DNA from: Geobacter sp.
GTDB lineage: Bacteria; Desulfobacterota; Desulfuromonadia; Geobacterales; Geobacteraceae
Length of the DNA: 26,565 bases
Assembly (NCBI GenBank): GCA_003857395.1
Contig: RPRC01000119.1
Span: 1-26,565 of the forward strand
Reading direction: 5' to 3'
The notes beneath the pieces were generated by a model. That model saw nothing but the letters and a program-made list of their open reading frames with translations. It was not told the DNA's origin and did not search any database. The position numbers and the translations under genes are program-made. Every line of letters begins with the position of its first letter. The first letter of the stretch is position 1. Below are positions 13,849-22,601 of the stretch, piece after piece.

Positions 13849-14020
13849 ACCATTGGAAAAACCTTCCCGAATGCAGGGCGGCTTTTCCAATGATACCCAA
13901 GCAGATTCCAAAAGAAAACCATAAGGGCAAGTATTTTGGCAGGGGAGAACAGGGAAGCTCCGGGAAGAGGCAAACCCCAACCCAGGTCCCCGCTTGCATA
14001 GCAGGCGCGTCAGTGGCATA

Positions 14021-15757
14021 GTGTCGGCTGTGAACCAAACCCCTCTCTCACATCAGCAAAGTCCCGAAGCATGGCTTATCAGTCAAAGTGTTCCTATTCG
14101 CCGCAACCTGGCCTGGAACATATTTTGGGCAGTAGTCGCAGGCGCCACCATGGTCCTGCAGGCTCGGCTTCTGGCTACTGCCTGCCACCGATTGATCATG
14201 GACCACGCGGCGTTGGCTCTTGTCACTCCCGTGCTCTGGGCGGCTGCCGCGCTCGCCCTGTTCCGGGCCGTCCTGCATCTGCTGGCGGACTGGCAGGCGG
14301 CACGAGCTGCCGCAACCCTCAAACAACACCTTCGCACGAGGCTCGTTGAGGCAATCCAGGAGTCCGGAAGTTCCCGGCTCCGCGCCGAAGGTACCGGAGC
14401 CGTGGTGGAGGCGGCCACGACCGGAATCGAAGATCTTGAGCCGTACGTCACCCGCTTTCTGCCGCAACTGGCAATCACGGCTCTGCTGCCGGCGCTGATT
14501 CTACTGGTGGTGCTCCCCACCGAGTGGCGAACCGGCCTGGTACTTGTTTTTTCCGCTCCTTTCATCCCGCTGCTCATGGTGCTGATCGGCCGCGGAGCGG
14601 AAAGGCGTAATAGCAGGCAATGGCGCCAGATGGCACGCATGGCAGGCCACTTCCTTGACCTGGTGCAGGGCTTGCCCGACCTGCGCATCTTCGATGCGGC
14701 AAAACGGGAAGCCGCTGTCGTCGCTCGGGTCGCTGATGAATACCGCCAGAGCACCATGGCCGTGGTGCGGCTGGCCTTCCTCTCCGCCCTGACCCTGGAA
14801 TTTTTTTCCACCGTCGGCACCGCCGTTGCGGCTGTGCTGATCGGCTTTCAGTTACTGTTCGGCTCCCTGAGCCTGCTGAACGGTCTGTTCATTCTCCTGC
14901 TGGTTCCGGAGTTCTATCTTCCCTTTCGGACCCTTGGACTCACCTACCATGCCCGCATGAAAGGAATTGCCGCTGCCGAACGCCTTGCCCCCCTGCTGGC
15001 GACAACACGTACACCAAGCGCGGACGCCCCGGTCATACTGCCACCATCGACAACGGCACCAGCCATCCACTTTAACGGCGTATCCTGCCGCCAGGAAAGC
15101 GGCCGAGGCTGCCTGTCCGGCATCACCCTCGACCTGCCGGCCGGCAGCTTCACTGCCGTGGCAGGAGCAAGCGGCTCCGGTAAATCAACCCTGGCACGTC
15201 TGCTGGCCGGACTGCTGCAGCCCGAAGGCGGCTTGATAACCGTTGATGGTGTCGACTTGCGGCAGATTGCCATCAAATCCTGGCACTCCCGGATGGCCTG
15301 GGTCTCCCAGCGCCCGGTGTTCTTCAAAGGCACGATACGGGAAAATCTCCTTTTGGCTGCGCCCGCTGCCGACGATCGCGCCCTTGGGACAGCTCTCGAC
15401 GACGCCGGGGCGACTCCGTTTCTTCAGCAGCTGTCGGAGGGTCTCGACACCCCTCTTGGCGACCGGGGCGCCGGGCTTTCCGGTGGCGAGTTGCGCCGCC
15501 TTGCCGTGGCACGGGCCCTGCTGCGCAACGCTGCGCTGGTGGTACTGGATGAACCGACCGCCGGTCTTGATCGAGAGTCGGAACTGCTTGTGGTGCAGTC
15601 CATCCGTCGACTTGCCGCAGGCAGAACCGTGCTGGCCATCAGCCACCGCGAAGCGGTCATCGCCGCGGCCGACCGGGTTGCCATACTGCATGAGGGACAG
15701 CTCGAGGGGGTTTATACGCCCGGCGACTATCTGGCAACCATGGAGGCAACTCCATGA
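14021..15757 (+). CDS. cydD: Thiol reductant ABC exporter subunit CydD
   Basis: 578 residues from the GTG at 14021. A TTG at 13994 in the same frame is less likely; both lack a strong ribosome binding site, so the start is uncertain by a few residues. Half-transporter: an N-terminal six-helix membrane domain (to about residue 320) and a C-terminal ATPase. Walker A GASGSGKST is at about 382-390, signature LSGGE at about 486, Walker B LVVLDEPTAGLD at about 507. With CydC it forms the heterodimer that exports glutathione/cysteine (and handles heme) to the periplasm and is needed to assemble cytochrome bd and c-type cytochromes. It overlaps cydC by four bases (ATGA). No cydAB genes are in the window. 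Confidence 0.9.
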   Translation: MSAVNQTPLSHQQSPEAWLISQSVPIRRNLAWNIFWAVVAGATMVLQARLLATACHRLIMDHAALALVTPVLWAAAALALFRAVLHLLADWQAARAAATLKQHLRTRLVEAIQESGSSRLRAEGTGAVVEAATTGIEDLEPYVTRFLPQLAITALLPALILLVVLPTEWRTGLVLVFSAPFIPLLMVLIGRGAERRNSRQWRQMARMAGHFLDLVQGLPDLRIFDAAKREAAVVARVADEYRQSTMAVVRLAFLSALTLEFFSTVGTAVAAVLIGFQLLFGSLSLLNGLFILLLVPEFYLPFRTLGLTYHARMKGIAAAERLAPLLATTRTPSADAPVILPPSTTAPAIHFNGVSCRQESGRGCLSGITLDLPAGSFTAVAGASGSGKSTLARLLAGLLQPEGGLITVDGVDLRQIAIKSWHSRMAWVSQRPVFFKGTIRENLLLAAPAADDRALGTALDDAGATPFLQQLSEGLDTPLGDRGAGLSGGELRRLAVARALLRNAALVVLDEPTAGLDRESELLVVQSIRRLAAGRTVLAISHREAVIAAADRVAILHEGQLEGVYTPGDYLATMEATP

Positions 15758-17394
15758 GCGCGCTGGCGACCGTTCTCCGTATCTGTCGTGGTCAATGGCG
15801 CTGGCTGGTCGGTGGAATCCTGCTCGGCCTGCTGGTCATCGCTGCCAATGTCTTTCTCATGGCACTCTCCGGCTGGTTCATTGCCAGCATGGCCGTGGCC
15901 GGGGCAACCGGGCTGTCGTTCAACTACCAGCTGCCAGCCGCGGGCATCCGCGCTCTGGCGATAGTCCGGACACTCGGCCGTTACGGCGAACGGCTGGTTA
16001 CCCACGAAGCGGCCCTCCGGGTGCTGGCAGACCTGCGGGTCTGGTTTTTCCGGCGCTTGACACCGTTGGCTCCGGCTGGATTGGAGAGCTATGCCGCCGG
16101 AGATCTGGCCGGGCGGCTCCGGGCTGATGTTGATGCCCTGGAAAACCTCTACCTGCGCATTATCGCCCCGCTGGTAACCGGCCTGCTGTCCATGTGCTGC
16201 GGTGTCGCTCTCGTTGCCATCTGGAGCAGTTCCGTTGCCGCAGCGCTGCTGGTGGCACTTGCCACTACCGGCCTCCTGTTGCCGCTGGTGGTCCGGCGCT
16301 TGGCCAGTCAACCGGGCGAGACGGCAGCAGCCCTGTCCGGAGATTTGCGTATCGCGCTGACGGAAAGCATCGAAGGCTATGAAGAGCTGCATATCCTTGG
16401 CGCAGCAGACCGGCAAACCGAACAGCTGACCCGGCTGTCGGCCCGACTGATTACCGCGCAACAGCAGCTTGCCCGGATCGCCGCTATCGGCCAGGCCGGC
16501 AGTATTGCCTGTTCCGGAATCGCCCTGGCCGCAGTGCTGGCCCTCGCCGGCAGCCAGGTTGCGGACGGCTCCCTGCCCGGACCGACCCTGGTCATGCTGC
16601 TCCTGCTCAGCGCTGCCCTGTTTGAAACCACCGCCCTGCTCCCCGCCGCCCTGCAGGCGGCGCCGGCCACCCTTGCCTCGCTGCGGCGCATACTGCAAGT
16701 TGCCATGACCACGCCGCCAATCGAAGATCCGGCCGAACCACGTTCCTGCCCGCAGCTACCACTATCGATCAGCTTCCACGATGTTTGCGTCGCCTACCTC
16801 CCGGAGCATACCGCCCGGCAGCAATTCTCCCTGAATGTGGCGGCCGGCGAACGGGTCGCGCTGATCGGGCCGAGTGGTGCCGGCAAGAGCACGATCATCG
16901 AACTGCTCCTTCGCTTCCGGCCCTACACGGGAACGATTCGGATCGGCGATGCGGAACTGCGAGATATTTCCGACGATACCGTGCGCCAACTGGTTTCGGC
17001 ACTGCCGCAGGCGCCGCATCTTTTTAACGCCACGATCCGCGATAATCTCCTGATCGCCCGACCTGAGGCTTCGGCCGACGAGCTTGCCGCAGCCATTGGC
17101 GACGCCGGCCTGACAGCGTGGATTGCCAGACTGCCCGAGGGGTTGGCAACACAGGTTGGCGAGCAGGGGCACCTTGTTTCAGGGGGCGAAGCACGCCGCA
17201 TCGCCCTGGCCAGAACCCTGCTACGGGACACACCGATAGTTCTGCTGGATGAGCCTACGGAAGGACTCGACGCCGTACTGGAGCGTCAAGTTGTTGCTCG
17301 ACTTGCTACACGGTTGGCGGGAAAAACCGTGCTGCTGGCCACCCATCGCCGGGCCTGTCTAGCCTTGGCTGACCGGATTGTCACGCTGGAATGA
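15754..17394 (+). CDS. cydC: Thiol reductant ABC exporter subunit CydC
   Basis: 546 residues, the partner of CydD. The start ATG overlaps the cydD stop. Six-helix membrane domain opening with the GWFIASMAVAG motif typical of CydC, then the ATPase: Walker A GPSGAGKST (372-380), Q-loop SALPQAPHLFN, signature VSGGEARR, Walker B IVLLDEPTEGLD and an H-loop ATHRR. All ATPase motifs are intact, so both nucleotide sites should be functional. The cydDC pair is richer in GC than its surroundings, without other signs of transfer. The role is as given for CydD; assignment as C rather than D rests on gene order and the N-terminal motif. Confidence 0.9.
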   Translation: MSALATVLRICRGQWRWLVGGILLGLLVIAANVFLMALSGWFIASMAVAGATGLSFNYQLPAAGIRALAIVRTLGRYGERLVTHEAALRVLADLRVWFFRRLTPLAPAGLESYAAGDLAGRLRADVDALENLYLRIIAPLVTGLLSMCCGVALVAIWSSSVAAALLVALATTGLLLPLVVRRLASQPGETAAALSGDLRIALTESIEGYEELHILGAADRQTEQLTRLSARLITAQQQLARIAAIGQAGSIACSGIALAAVLALAGSQVADGSLPGPTLVMLLLLSAALFETTALLPAALQAAPATLASLRRILQVAMTTPPIEDPAEPRSCPQLPLSISFHDVCVAYLPEHTARQQFSLNVAAGERVALIGPSGAGKSTIIELLLRFRPYTGTIRIGDAELRDISDDTVRQLVSALPQAPHLFNATIRDNLLIARPEASADELAAAIGDAGLTAWIARLPEGLATQVGEQGHLVSGGEARRIALARTLLRDTPIVLLDEPTEGLDAVLERQVVARLATRLAGKTVLLATHRRACLALADRIVTLE

Positions 17395-17701
17395 GTGCGG
17401 CAGGGAAAGCTCATGACAAAGACACCTGGGGGGACATGGCGCCATCGGGGCAGACCCCTAGCGAGGGAATAACGGTAATCAACAGGTGCCGTACAGATAC
17501 CATCTTCATTGTAAAACCACGACTTTCATAAATGCCTAGCCGGGGTAGCGATTCCTTGACAATGCTTTCCAACTTGGATTATGCCTAGAGAGTAGTGCGA
17601 ATAATTTCATTTCCAAAACCTTCAGGGTAAAAACTCTGTTGGAGGCCTTCACCTGGGGAGGCCGGCAAGCCGGTATAAGAATATAGCTGTGGAGACGAAA
17701 A
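17395..17701 (+). other. Intergenic region with a possible promoter for the membrane protein gene
   Basis: No gene seen. TTGACA at 17556-17561 is followed 18 bases on by TATGCC (17580-17585), a weak -10. The octamer ATGCCTAG occurs twice (17532-17539 and 17581-17588), bracketing the -35 and overlapping the -10, a possible operator pair. A 10-bp palindrome ATGGCGCCAT (17436-17445) and a GGGG-CAGA-CCCC hairpin (17447-17458) lie just past cydC without a T-run. Confidence 0.3.
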
Positions 17702-18688
17702 ATGAAGATAAAAATGGAACTTCCGGCGATCCTCCTGGTGATGGCGATGTTCACGATCGCGGAGTACACCGGAGAGCAGGAAACAATCTTCCCGGAAATA
17801 GCCGCCCTTGCCCTCGGTGCGTGGGTGATGGAAAAGTCGCCATGGCAGAGTACCAATCTCAATTTCTGGTTATCTCCAACCCTGGCGGCCGTAACAGGGA
17901 TCATCATTGTACGGTATTTTGCCTATGCGCCCCTGGTAATGGTACCGGCGGCTTTCTGCCTCGTCGCACTGCAACTGAAACTGTTTCGCTCTGACGTGCT
18001 GCCGTCCCTCTCAGCCGCAATCCTACCGGTAATCACCCGGGCCGAAAGCTGGTACTATCCTCTGTCCGTATGTCTACTGACGGGAATCATTGCCCTCGGA
18101 CGCTTTGCGTTGAACCGCAGCAAATCGAAAAAAGGTCACATAATCGAAGCCGCCAGAACGGCCGGGGTTATGGCCGCGGAGCGATCAATACTCTCAGAGT
18201 CAGTTCACTGGGGAAAGCTGCTGACTGGGGTCATCCTGATCACGGCGGTAGCCGTGGGATTCGATCTCCTGTTCATGGTAGCCCCACCCCTGATTGTCGC
18301 GTTCGTGGAAATGTCTAAACCTGGTGGAGCTGTGCGGGCAAAAATGGCAAGAGCCCTGATCGTTATCGTACTCGCAGCTTTTACCGGCGTGTTCTGGCTT
18401 CTCCTCATTCATAAAACTCTATTTTTGCCGATGTGGGTTTCCTCCTGTGTAACGACGATAACCATCTTCCTGTTGTATCACGCGCTGCGCACGCCGTTCC
18501 CGCCGGCAGTTGCCATCGCACTGCTGCCGACAATTCTGCCTGAAGCCGTGCTGCCAGCCTATCCCTGGCATGTGCTTGCCGGAACAACAGCATTCTGTCT
18601 ACTGAGCAAGGCATGCTTTGGTAACAACGGTCTCTCTTCAGGAAAGACAAAAGATACGACTGCCACCGAGGGCGCTTCCACTTGCTGA
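17702..18688 (+). CDS. Polytopic membrane protein, distantly HPP-like
   Basis: 328 residues. The ATG at 17702 has GGAG seven bases upstream. About nine or ten hydrophobic helices span the protein, with a short basic loop near residues 137-145 (NRSKSKKG) separating two halves. The second half (about 165-300) has the rhythm of the HPP membrane family: an APPLIVAFVE helix, a basic loop, then LRTPFPPAVAIALLP, where HPP proteins have His-Pro-Pro. The substrate or role cannot be read; HPP relatives include nitrite transporters in plastids, but the key His is absent here. The stop codon lies inside a long hairpin, and the gene converges on carB. Confidence 0.75.
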   Translation: MKIKMELPAILLVMAMFTIAEYTGEQETIFPEIAALALGAWVMEKSPWQSTNLNFWLSPTLAAVTGIIIVRYFAYAPLVMVPAAFCLVALQLKLFRSDVLPSLSAAILPVITRAESWYYPLSVCLLTGIIALGRFALNRSKSKKGHIIEAARTAGVMAAERSILSESVHWGKLLTGVILITAVAVGFDLLFMVAPPLIVAFVEMSKPGGAVRAKMARALIVIVLAAFTGVFWLLLIHKTLFLPMWVSSCVTTITIFLLYHALRTPFPPAVAIALLPTILPEAVLPAYPWHVLAGTTAFCLLSKACFGNNGLSSGKTKDTTATEGASTC

Positions 18689-18704
18689 AGCGCCCTCGGC
18701 GGCA
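18661..18704. terminator. Strong hairpin between convergent genes, bidirectional terminator candidate
   Basis: CCGAGGGCGCTTC (18666-18678) pairs perfectly with 18687-18699 over 13 bp with an 8-base loop. After one mismatch, TGCC/GGCA adds four more pairs (18661-18664 with 18701-18704). It covers the last codons and stop of the membrane protein gene and lies 28 bases past the carB stop. On the minus strand a T-rich stretch follows (ATCTTTTGTCTTT); on the plus strand none does, so it probably serves carB best. Confidence 0.7.
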
Positions 18705-18731
18705 GAACAGTATATTGCCCCAAGTTTCGCT

Positions 18732-21700
18732 CTACATATCCCCGTGATACTCCTGAAGGCTCCGTATGGATTCTTTCCCCTGCTTTCGTGCACAGATACC
18801 CTCGACTGCGGCCAAGGCGGCCGCAATGGTGGTGATGTAAGGAATTTTGTGTTTGATGGCGGCCTTACGGATGTATGAATCGTCGTGGATGCTGGTCTTT
18901 CCCGACGGGGTGTTGACCACCAAGTGCACCTTGCCGTTCATGATTGCATCGGCGACATGGGGCCGTCCTTCGTGCATTTTGGCTACCGACTGGGCGGCAA
19001 CGCCATGCCGGCCCAGGTACTCTGCAGTTCCACTGGTCGCCATAATGGCAAAACCGAGCTCGGCAAAACGCCGGGCAGCCTCGACCGCTCCTGGACGATC
19101 ATGTTCGGCAACAGTTATCAGCACCGTCCCTTCCAGTGGCAGGGTGGAGTTGGTCGCCTCCTGTGCCTTGTAGAAGGCCATGCCGTATGACGCCGCCAGG
19201 CCCAGAACCTCTCCCGTAGAGCGCATCTCCGGTCCCAGCACAGGGTCAACCTCCGGAAACATGTTGAAGGGAAAAACCGACTCCTTCACCCCGAAATGGG
19301 GAACAGGACGACGCTCCAGCTCCATATCCTTCAGCTTTGCGCCCAGCATCACCTGTACGGCGATTCGGGGCATGGGGATATTGCAAACCTTTGAGACCAG
19401 AGGCACCGTGCGGCTTGCCCGCGGATTGGCCTCCAGGATGTACACCTTGTCGTCAGCAATGGCGTACTGGATATTCATAAGACCCACAACCCCCATCTCC
19501 ACGGCAATACGGCGGGTATACTCCTCGATGGTGGCAATATGCTTCGCCGGGATATTCACCGGAGGAATGACGCAGGCCGAATCGCCGGAATGCACACCGG
19601 CCATCTCAATATGCTCCATCACGGCCGGCACAAAGGCGTCGCTGCCATCGCTGATGGCATCCGCCTCGGCCTCGATGGCATTCTGCAGGAAGCGGTCAAT
19701 CAGGATCGGGTGTTCCGGCGTGACATCAACGGCCTTGGCAAGGTATTCGCGCAGCCTCTCCTCGTCATGCACCACCTCCATGGCCCGCCCGCCAAGAACG
19801 TAGGAGGGACGAACGATCAGCGGATACGAGATGCGCGAGGCAATGGCAATCGCCTCGTCAATGGTTCTGGCCATTCCTGATTCCGGCTGGGGAATACCGA
19901 GTTTCACCATCATGGCGTTGAACTGCTCCCGATCTTCGGCAAGGTCAATGGTATCCGGCGATGTTCCGATGATCTTTACCCCGGCATCCTGCAGCTGACG
20001 GGCAATATTGAGCGGGGTCTGGCCGCCAAACTGCACCATCACCCCTTCGGGCTTCTCCTTGGCGTAGATAGAGAGGACGTCTTCCACCGTCAGCGGCTCG
20101 AAGTAGAGTTTGTCGGAGGTGTCGTAATCGGTCGAGACAGTTTCGGGGTTGCAGTTGACCATAATGGTCTCATAACCGGCACCCTTGAGGGCGAAGGCGG
20201 TGTGGACGCAGCAGTAGTCAAACTCGATTCCCTGACCAATTCTGTTCGGGCCGCCGCCAAGCACCATGATTTTCTTGCGATTCGATGACCCGACACTGTC
20301 AGGGGCGTTATAGGTGGAAAAATAATAAGCGGCATTCTCTACGCCACTGACCGGAACTGCCTCCCATGCCTCGGCCAGACCGAGGGCAATGCGCCGCTCG
20401 CGGACCTGTTGCTCCGGTACCGCTAGAATCTGGGCCAGATAACGATCGGCAAAACCATCTTTCTTTGCCTCAAGCAGCAGTTCATCGGGCGGCAGACTCC
20501 CCTTGTGCGTAAGAACCTGTTCTTCAAGAACAACCAGTTCCTTCATCTGCTCAAGGAACCAGGTTTTGATATGGGTACGCTTGTGAAGGAGGTCGATATC
20601 GGCACCTTTGCGAAGCGCCTCATAGAGGATGAAGTGACGCTCGCTGGACGGCTCAGCGAGCATCTCCAGCAGATCCGACAGTGATTTGCGGTTGAAATCC
20701 TTCGCAAAACCGAGACCGTAGCGACCGTTTTCCAGGGAGCGGATCGCCTTCTGCATCGCCTCCTTGTAGTTCTTGCCGATACTCATCACCTCGCCGACCG
20801 CACGCATCTGAGTGCCGAGCTTGTCCTCCACCCCTTTGAATTTCTCAAAGGCCCAGCGGGCAAACTTTACCACCACGTAATCGCCCGAAGGGGTATATTT
20901 TTCCAGTGAACCATCACGCCAATAAGGGATTTCATCCAGAGTCAGACCGGCTGCCAACATGGAAGAAACCAGCGCGATCGGAAAGCCGGTAGCTTTTGAT
21001 GCCAAGGCCGAAGAACGGGAGGTACGCGGGTTTATCTCAATCACCACCACCCTGCCGGTTTTCGGGTCATGGGCAAACTGGACATTGGTTCCTCCGATCA
21101 CCTCGATGGCGTCCACGATCCGGTAGGAGTACTCCTGGAGTCGTGCCTGCAACTCAGGGCTAATCGTCAGCATTGGTGCGGTGCAGAAGGAATCGCCGGT
21201 ATGTACCCCCATGGCATCAACATTCTCGATGAAGCAGACCGTTATTTTCTGGTTTTTGGCATCGCGGACGACTTCCAACTCCAGCTCTTCCCAGCCAAGA
21301 ACAGACTCCTCCACCAGCACCTGACTGACCGGACTGGCTGACAGCCCCCGGCTGACAATGGTCTCAAACTCTTCCATATTATAGGCAAAACCGCCGCCGG
21401 TGCCGCCCATGGTGTAGGCCGGCCGAATCACCACCGGGAGTCCGATTTTTTCCAGAACAGACTTGGCCTCTTCCATGGTTTGAGCCACATCGCTTCTGGC
21501 AGTTTCGATGCCGAGGAGTGTCATGGTCTCCTTGAAAACCTCACGATCCTCACCACGTTTTATGGCATCCAGATTGACACCAATGACCTTGACTCCGTAC
21601 TTTTCGAGAACTCCGGCCTCTGCCAGGGCGCTGGACAGGTTAAGCCCGGTCTGCCCGCCCAGGTTCGGCAGCAGCGCATCCGGGCGCTCCTTGGCAATAA

Positions 21701-21929
21701 TCTCGGTCAGCGTGGGAACATTGAGCGGCTCGATGTAGGTCACATCCGCCATGCCAGGGTCGGTCATAATGGTGGCCGGGTTGGAGTTGACCAGCACGAT
21801 CTGGTAGCCGAGCTTGCGCAGCGCCTTGCAGGCCTGGGTGCCGGAGTAGTCGAATTCACAGGCCTGTCCAATGATGATCGGGCCGGAACCAATGATGAGT
21901 ATTTTTTGGATGTCTGTTCTTCTTGGCAT
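18732..21929 (-). CDS. carB: Carbamoyl-phosphate synthase large subunit
   Basis: 1065 residues, normal length. The ATG at 21929 has AAGGAG five bases upstream. Makes carbamoyl phosphate from bicarbonate, two ATP and ammonia channelled from the CarA glutaminase, for pyrimidines and arginine. Two homologous ATP-grasp halves are visible: the first opens with IIIGSGPIIIGQACEFDYSG and the second, near residue 555, with VLGGGPNRIGQGIEFDYCCV. Between them lies the oligomerisation region, and after about 930 an MGS-like allosteric domain (VLITVAEHDRPGAVEAARRF, then ATSGTAEYL). All parts are intact. carA and other pyrimidine genes are not adjacent: 475 non-coding bases lie upstream and a convergent gene downstream, so it appears to be monocistronic. 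Confidence 0.98.
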   Translation of the reverse strand: MPRRTDIQKILIIGSGPIIIGQACEFDYSGTQACKALRKLGYQIVLVNSNPATIMTDPGMADVTYIEPLNVPTLTEIIAKERPDALLPNLGGQTGLNLSSALAEAGVLEKYGVKVIGVNLDAIKRGEDREVFKETMTLLGIETARSDVAQTMEEAKSVLEKIGLPVVIRPAYTMGGTGGGFAYNMEEFETIVSRGLSASPVSQVLVEESVLGWEELELEVVRDAKNQKITVCFIENVDAMGVHTGDSFCTAPMLTISPELQARLQEYSYRIVDAIEVIGGTNVQFAHDPKTGRVVVIEINPRTSRSSALASKATGFPIALVSSMLAAGLTLDEIPYWRDGSLEKYTPSGDYVVVKFARWAFEKFKGVEDKLGTQMRAVGEVMSIGKNYKEAMQKAIRSLENGRYGLGFAKDFNRKSLSDLLEMLAEPSSERHFILYEALRKGADIDLLHKRTHIKTWFLEQMKELVVLEEQVLTHKGSLPPDELLLEAKKDGFADRYLAQILAVPEQQVRERRIALGLAEAWEAVPVSGVENAAYYFSTYNAPDSVGSSNRKKIMVLGGGPNRIGQGIEFDYCCVHTAFALKGAGYETIMVNCNPETVSTDYDTSDKLYFEPLTVEDVLSIYAKEKPEGVMVQFGGQTPLNIARQLQDAGVKIIGTSPDTIDLAEDREQFNAMMVKLGIPQPESGMARTIDEAIAIASRISYPLIVRPSYVLGGRAMEVVHDEERLREYLAKAVDVTPEHPILIDRFLQNAIEAEADAISDGSDAFVPAVMEHIEMAGVHSGDSACVIPPVNIPAKHIATIEEYTRRIAVEMGVVGLMNIQYAIADDKVYILEANPRASRTVPLVSKVCNIPMPRIAVQVMLGAKLKDMELERRPVPHFGVKESVFPFNMFPEVDPVLGPEMRSTGEVLGLAASYGMAFYKAQEATNSTLPLEGTVLITVAEHDRPGAVEAARRFAELGFAIMATSGTAEYLGRHGVAAQSVAKMHEGRPHVADAIMNGKVHLVVNTPSGKTSIHDDSYIRKAAIKHKIPYITTIAAALAAVEGICARKQGKESIRSLQEYHGDM

Positions 21930-22404
21930 AATTTCTCCTTATTACATACTGGGAATAGGATCCGATCATTCACCGGTTAGCGCACTACATAAGGTAACAG
22001 CAGGACATGACGGGATTTTCTGGTAGCGTGACAAGCACGACCGACTCAGCCCGAAAAGAAGCCCAGCATGTTCTCCTCACAAAGTAAACTGAAAAAGCAA
22101 AATGTCCTCAGCCATCTGATGGTAGTACATCAAAGGGCCAGGAGCCTGTCAGGCGCAGGGTAAATCTGCTGCACGTATATTCTTTCAGTTTTTTTACCAG
22201 AAGTTGAAAGCTAACACTATGTAATTTTTTATCAGTCATACTTCAGCGGACGAATCCAGCCGCTGGCAGATTGCATACAAGTTTTTGACAAAATTTGACG
22301 ACAGATGCTTACCACAAAAAATTTTGCAGGTACACTAGTACTATGGAAACGAACCGAGGCACTTCCACGCAGCGACTCCTCAGGGGAAAACAGGAGGTAT
22401 CAAA
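21930..22404. other. Divergent intergenic region between carB and the zinc-ribbon/MFS genes
   Basis: No gene seen in 475 bases. It must hold the carB promoter and the plus-strand promoter. A perfect TTGACA (22285-22290) and a TTGACG (22295-22300) lie in an AT-rich stretch, but neither has a good -10 at 16-18 bases. The AT-rich hairpin-like stretch at 22181-22212 (CTTTCA with TGAAAG arms) has no clear role. Confidence 0.3.
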
Positions 22405-22572
22405 ATGGCAACCTTTATGAAAGATACAAGACATCCGTATGTTGGCGAGACAGACGATACAACGAGACAAAGGGAATCCGCTAAAATCTGCGAAATATGC
22501 GGACAGAAGATGGAGCGTGACCCCGAGAGTGGAATATACTATTGCCCCGACTGTGACTATTCAGATGAATAA
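22405..22572 (+). CDS. Small zinc-ribbon protein, 55 residues
   Basis: The ATG at 22405 follows AGGAGG with a 7-base spacer; the frame ends with TAA at 22570-22572. A hydrophilic N-terminus (MATFMKDTRH) leads to two CxxC pairs, CEIC (29, 32) and CPDC (47, 50), 14 residues apart: a classic rubredoxin/zinc-ribbon knuckle pair holding one Zn or Fe. No signal peptide. The MFS transporter starts 29 bases downstream on the same strand, so they are likely cotranscribed. Function unknown; short zinc ribbons often act as protein or nucleic-acid adaptors. Confidence 0.75.
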   Translation: MATFMKDTRHPYVGETDDTTRQRESAKICEICGQKMERDPESGIYYCPDCDYSDE

Positions 22573-22601
22573 CCAGATTGCCGAGACGCTGGAGCACAGG
22601 T

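Noticed and set aside
17626..17690. Cyclic dinucleotide (GEMM) riboswitch ahead of the membrane protein gene
   Set aside because: GC-rich repeats (GGAGGCC twice) caught the eye, but the conserved GEMM core sequences are absent.
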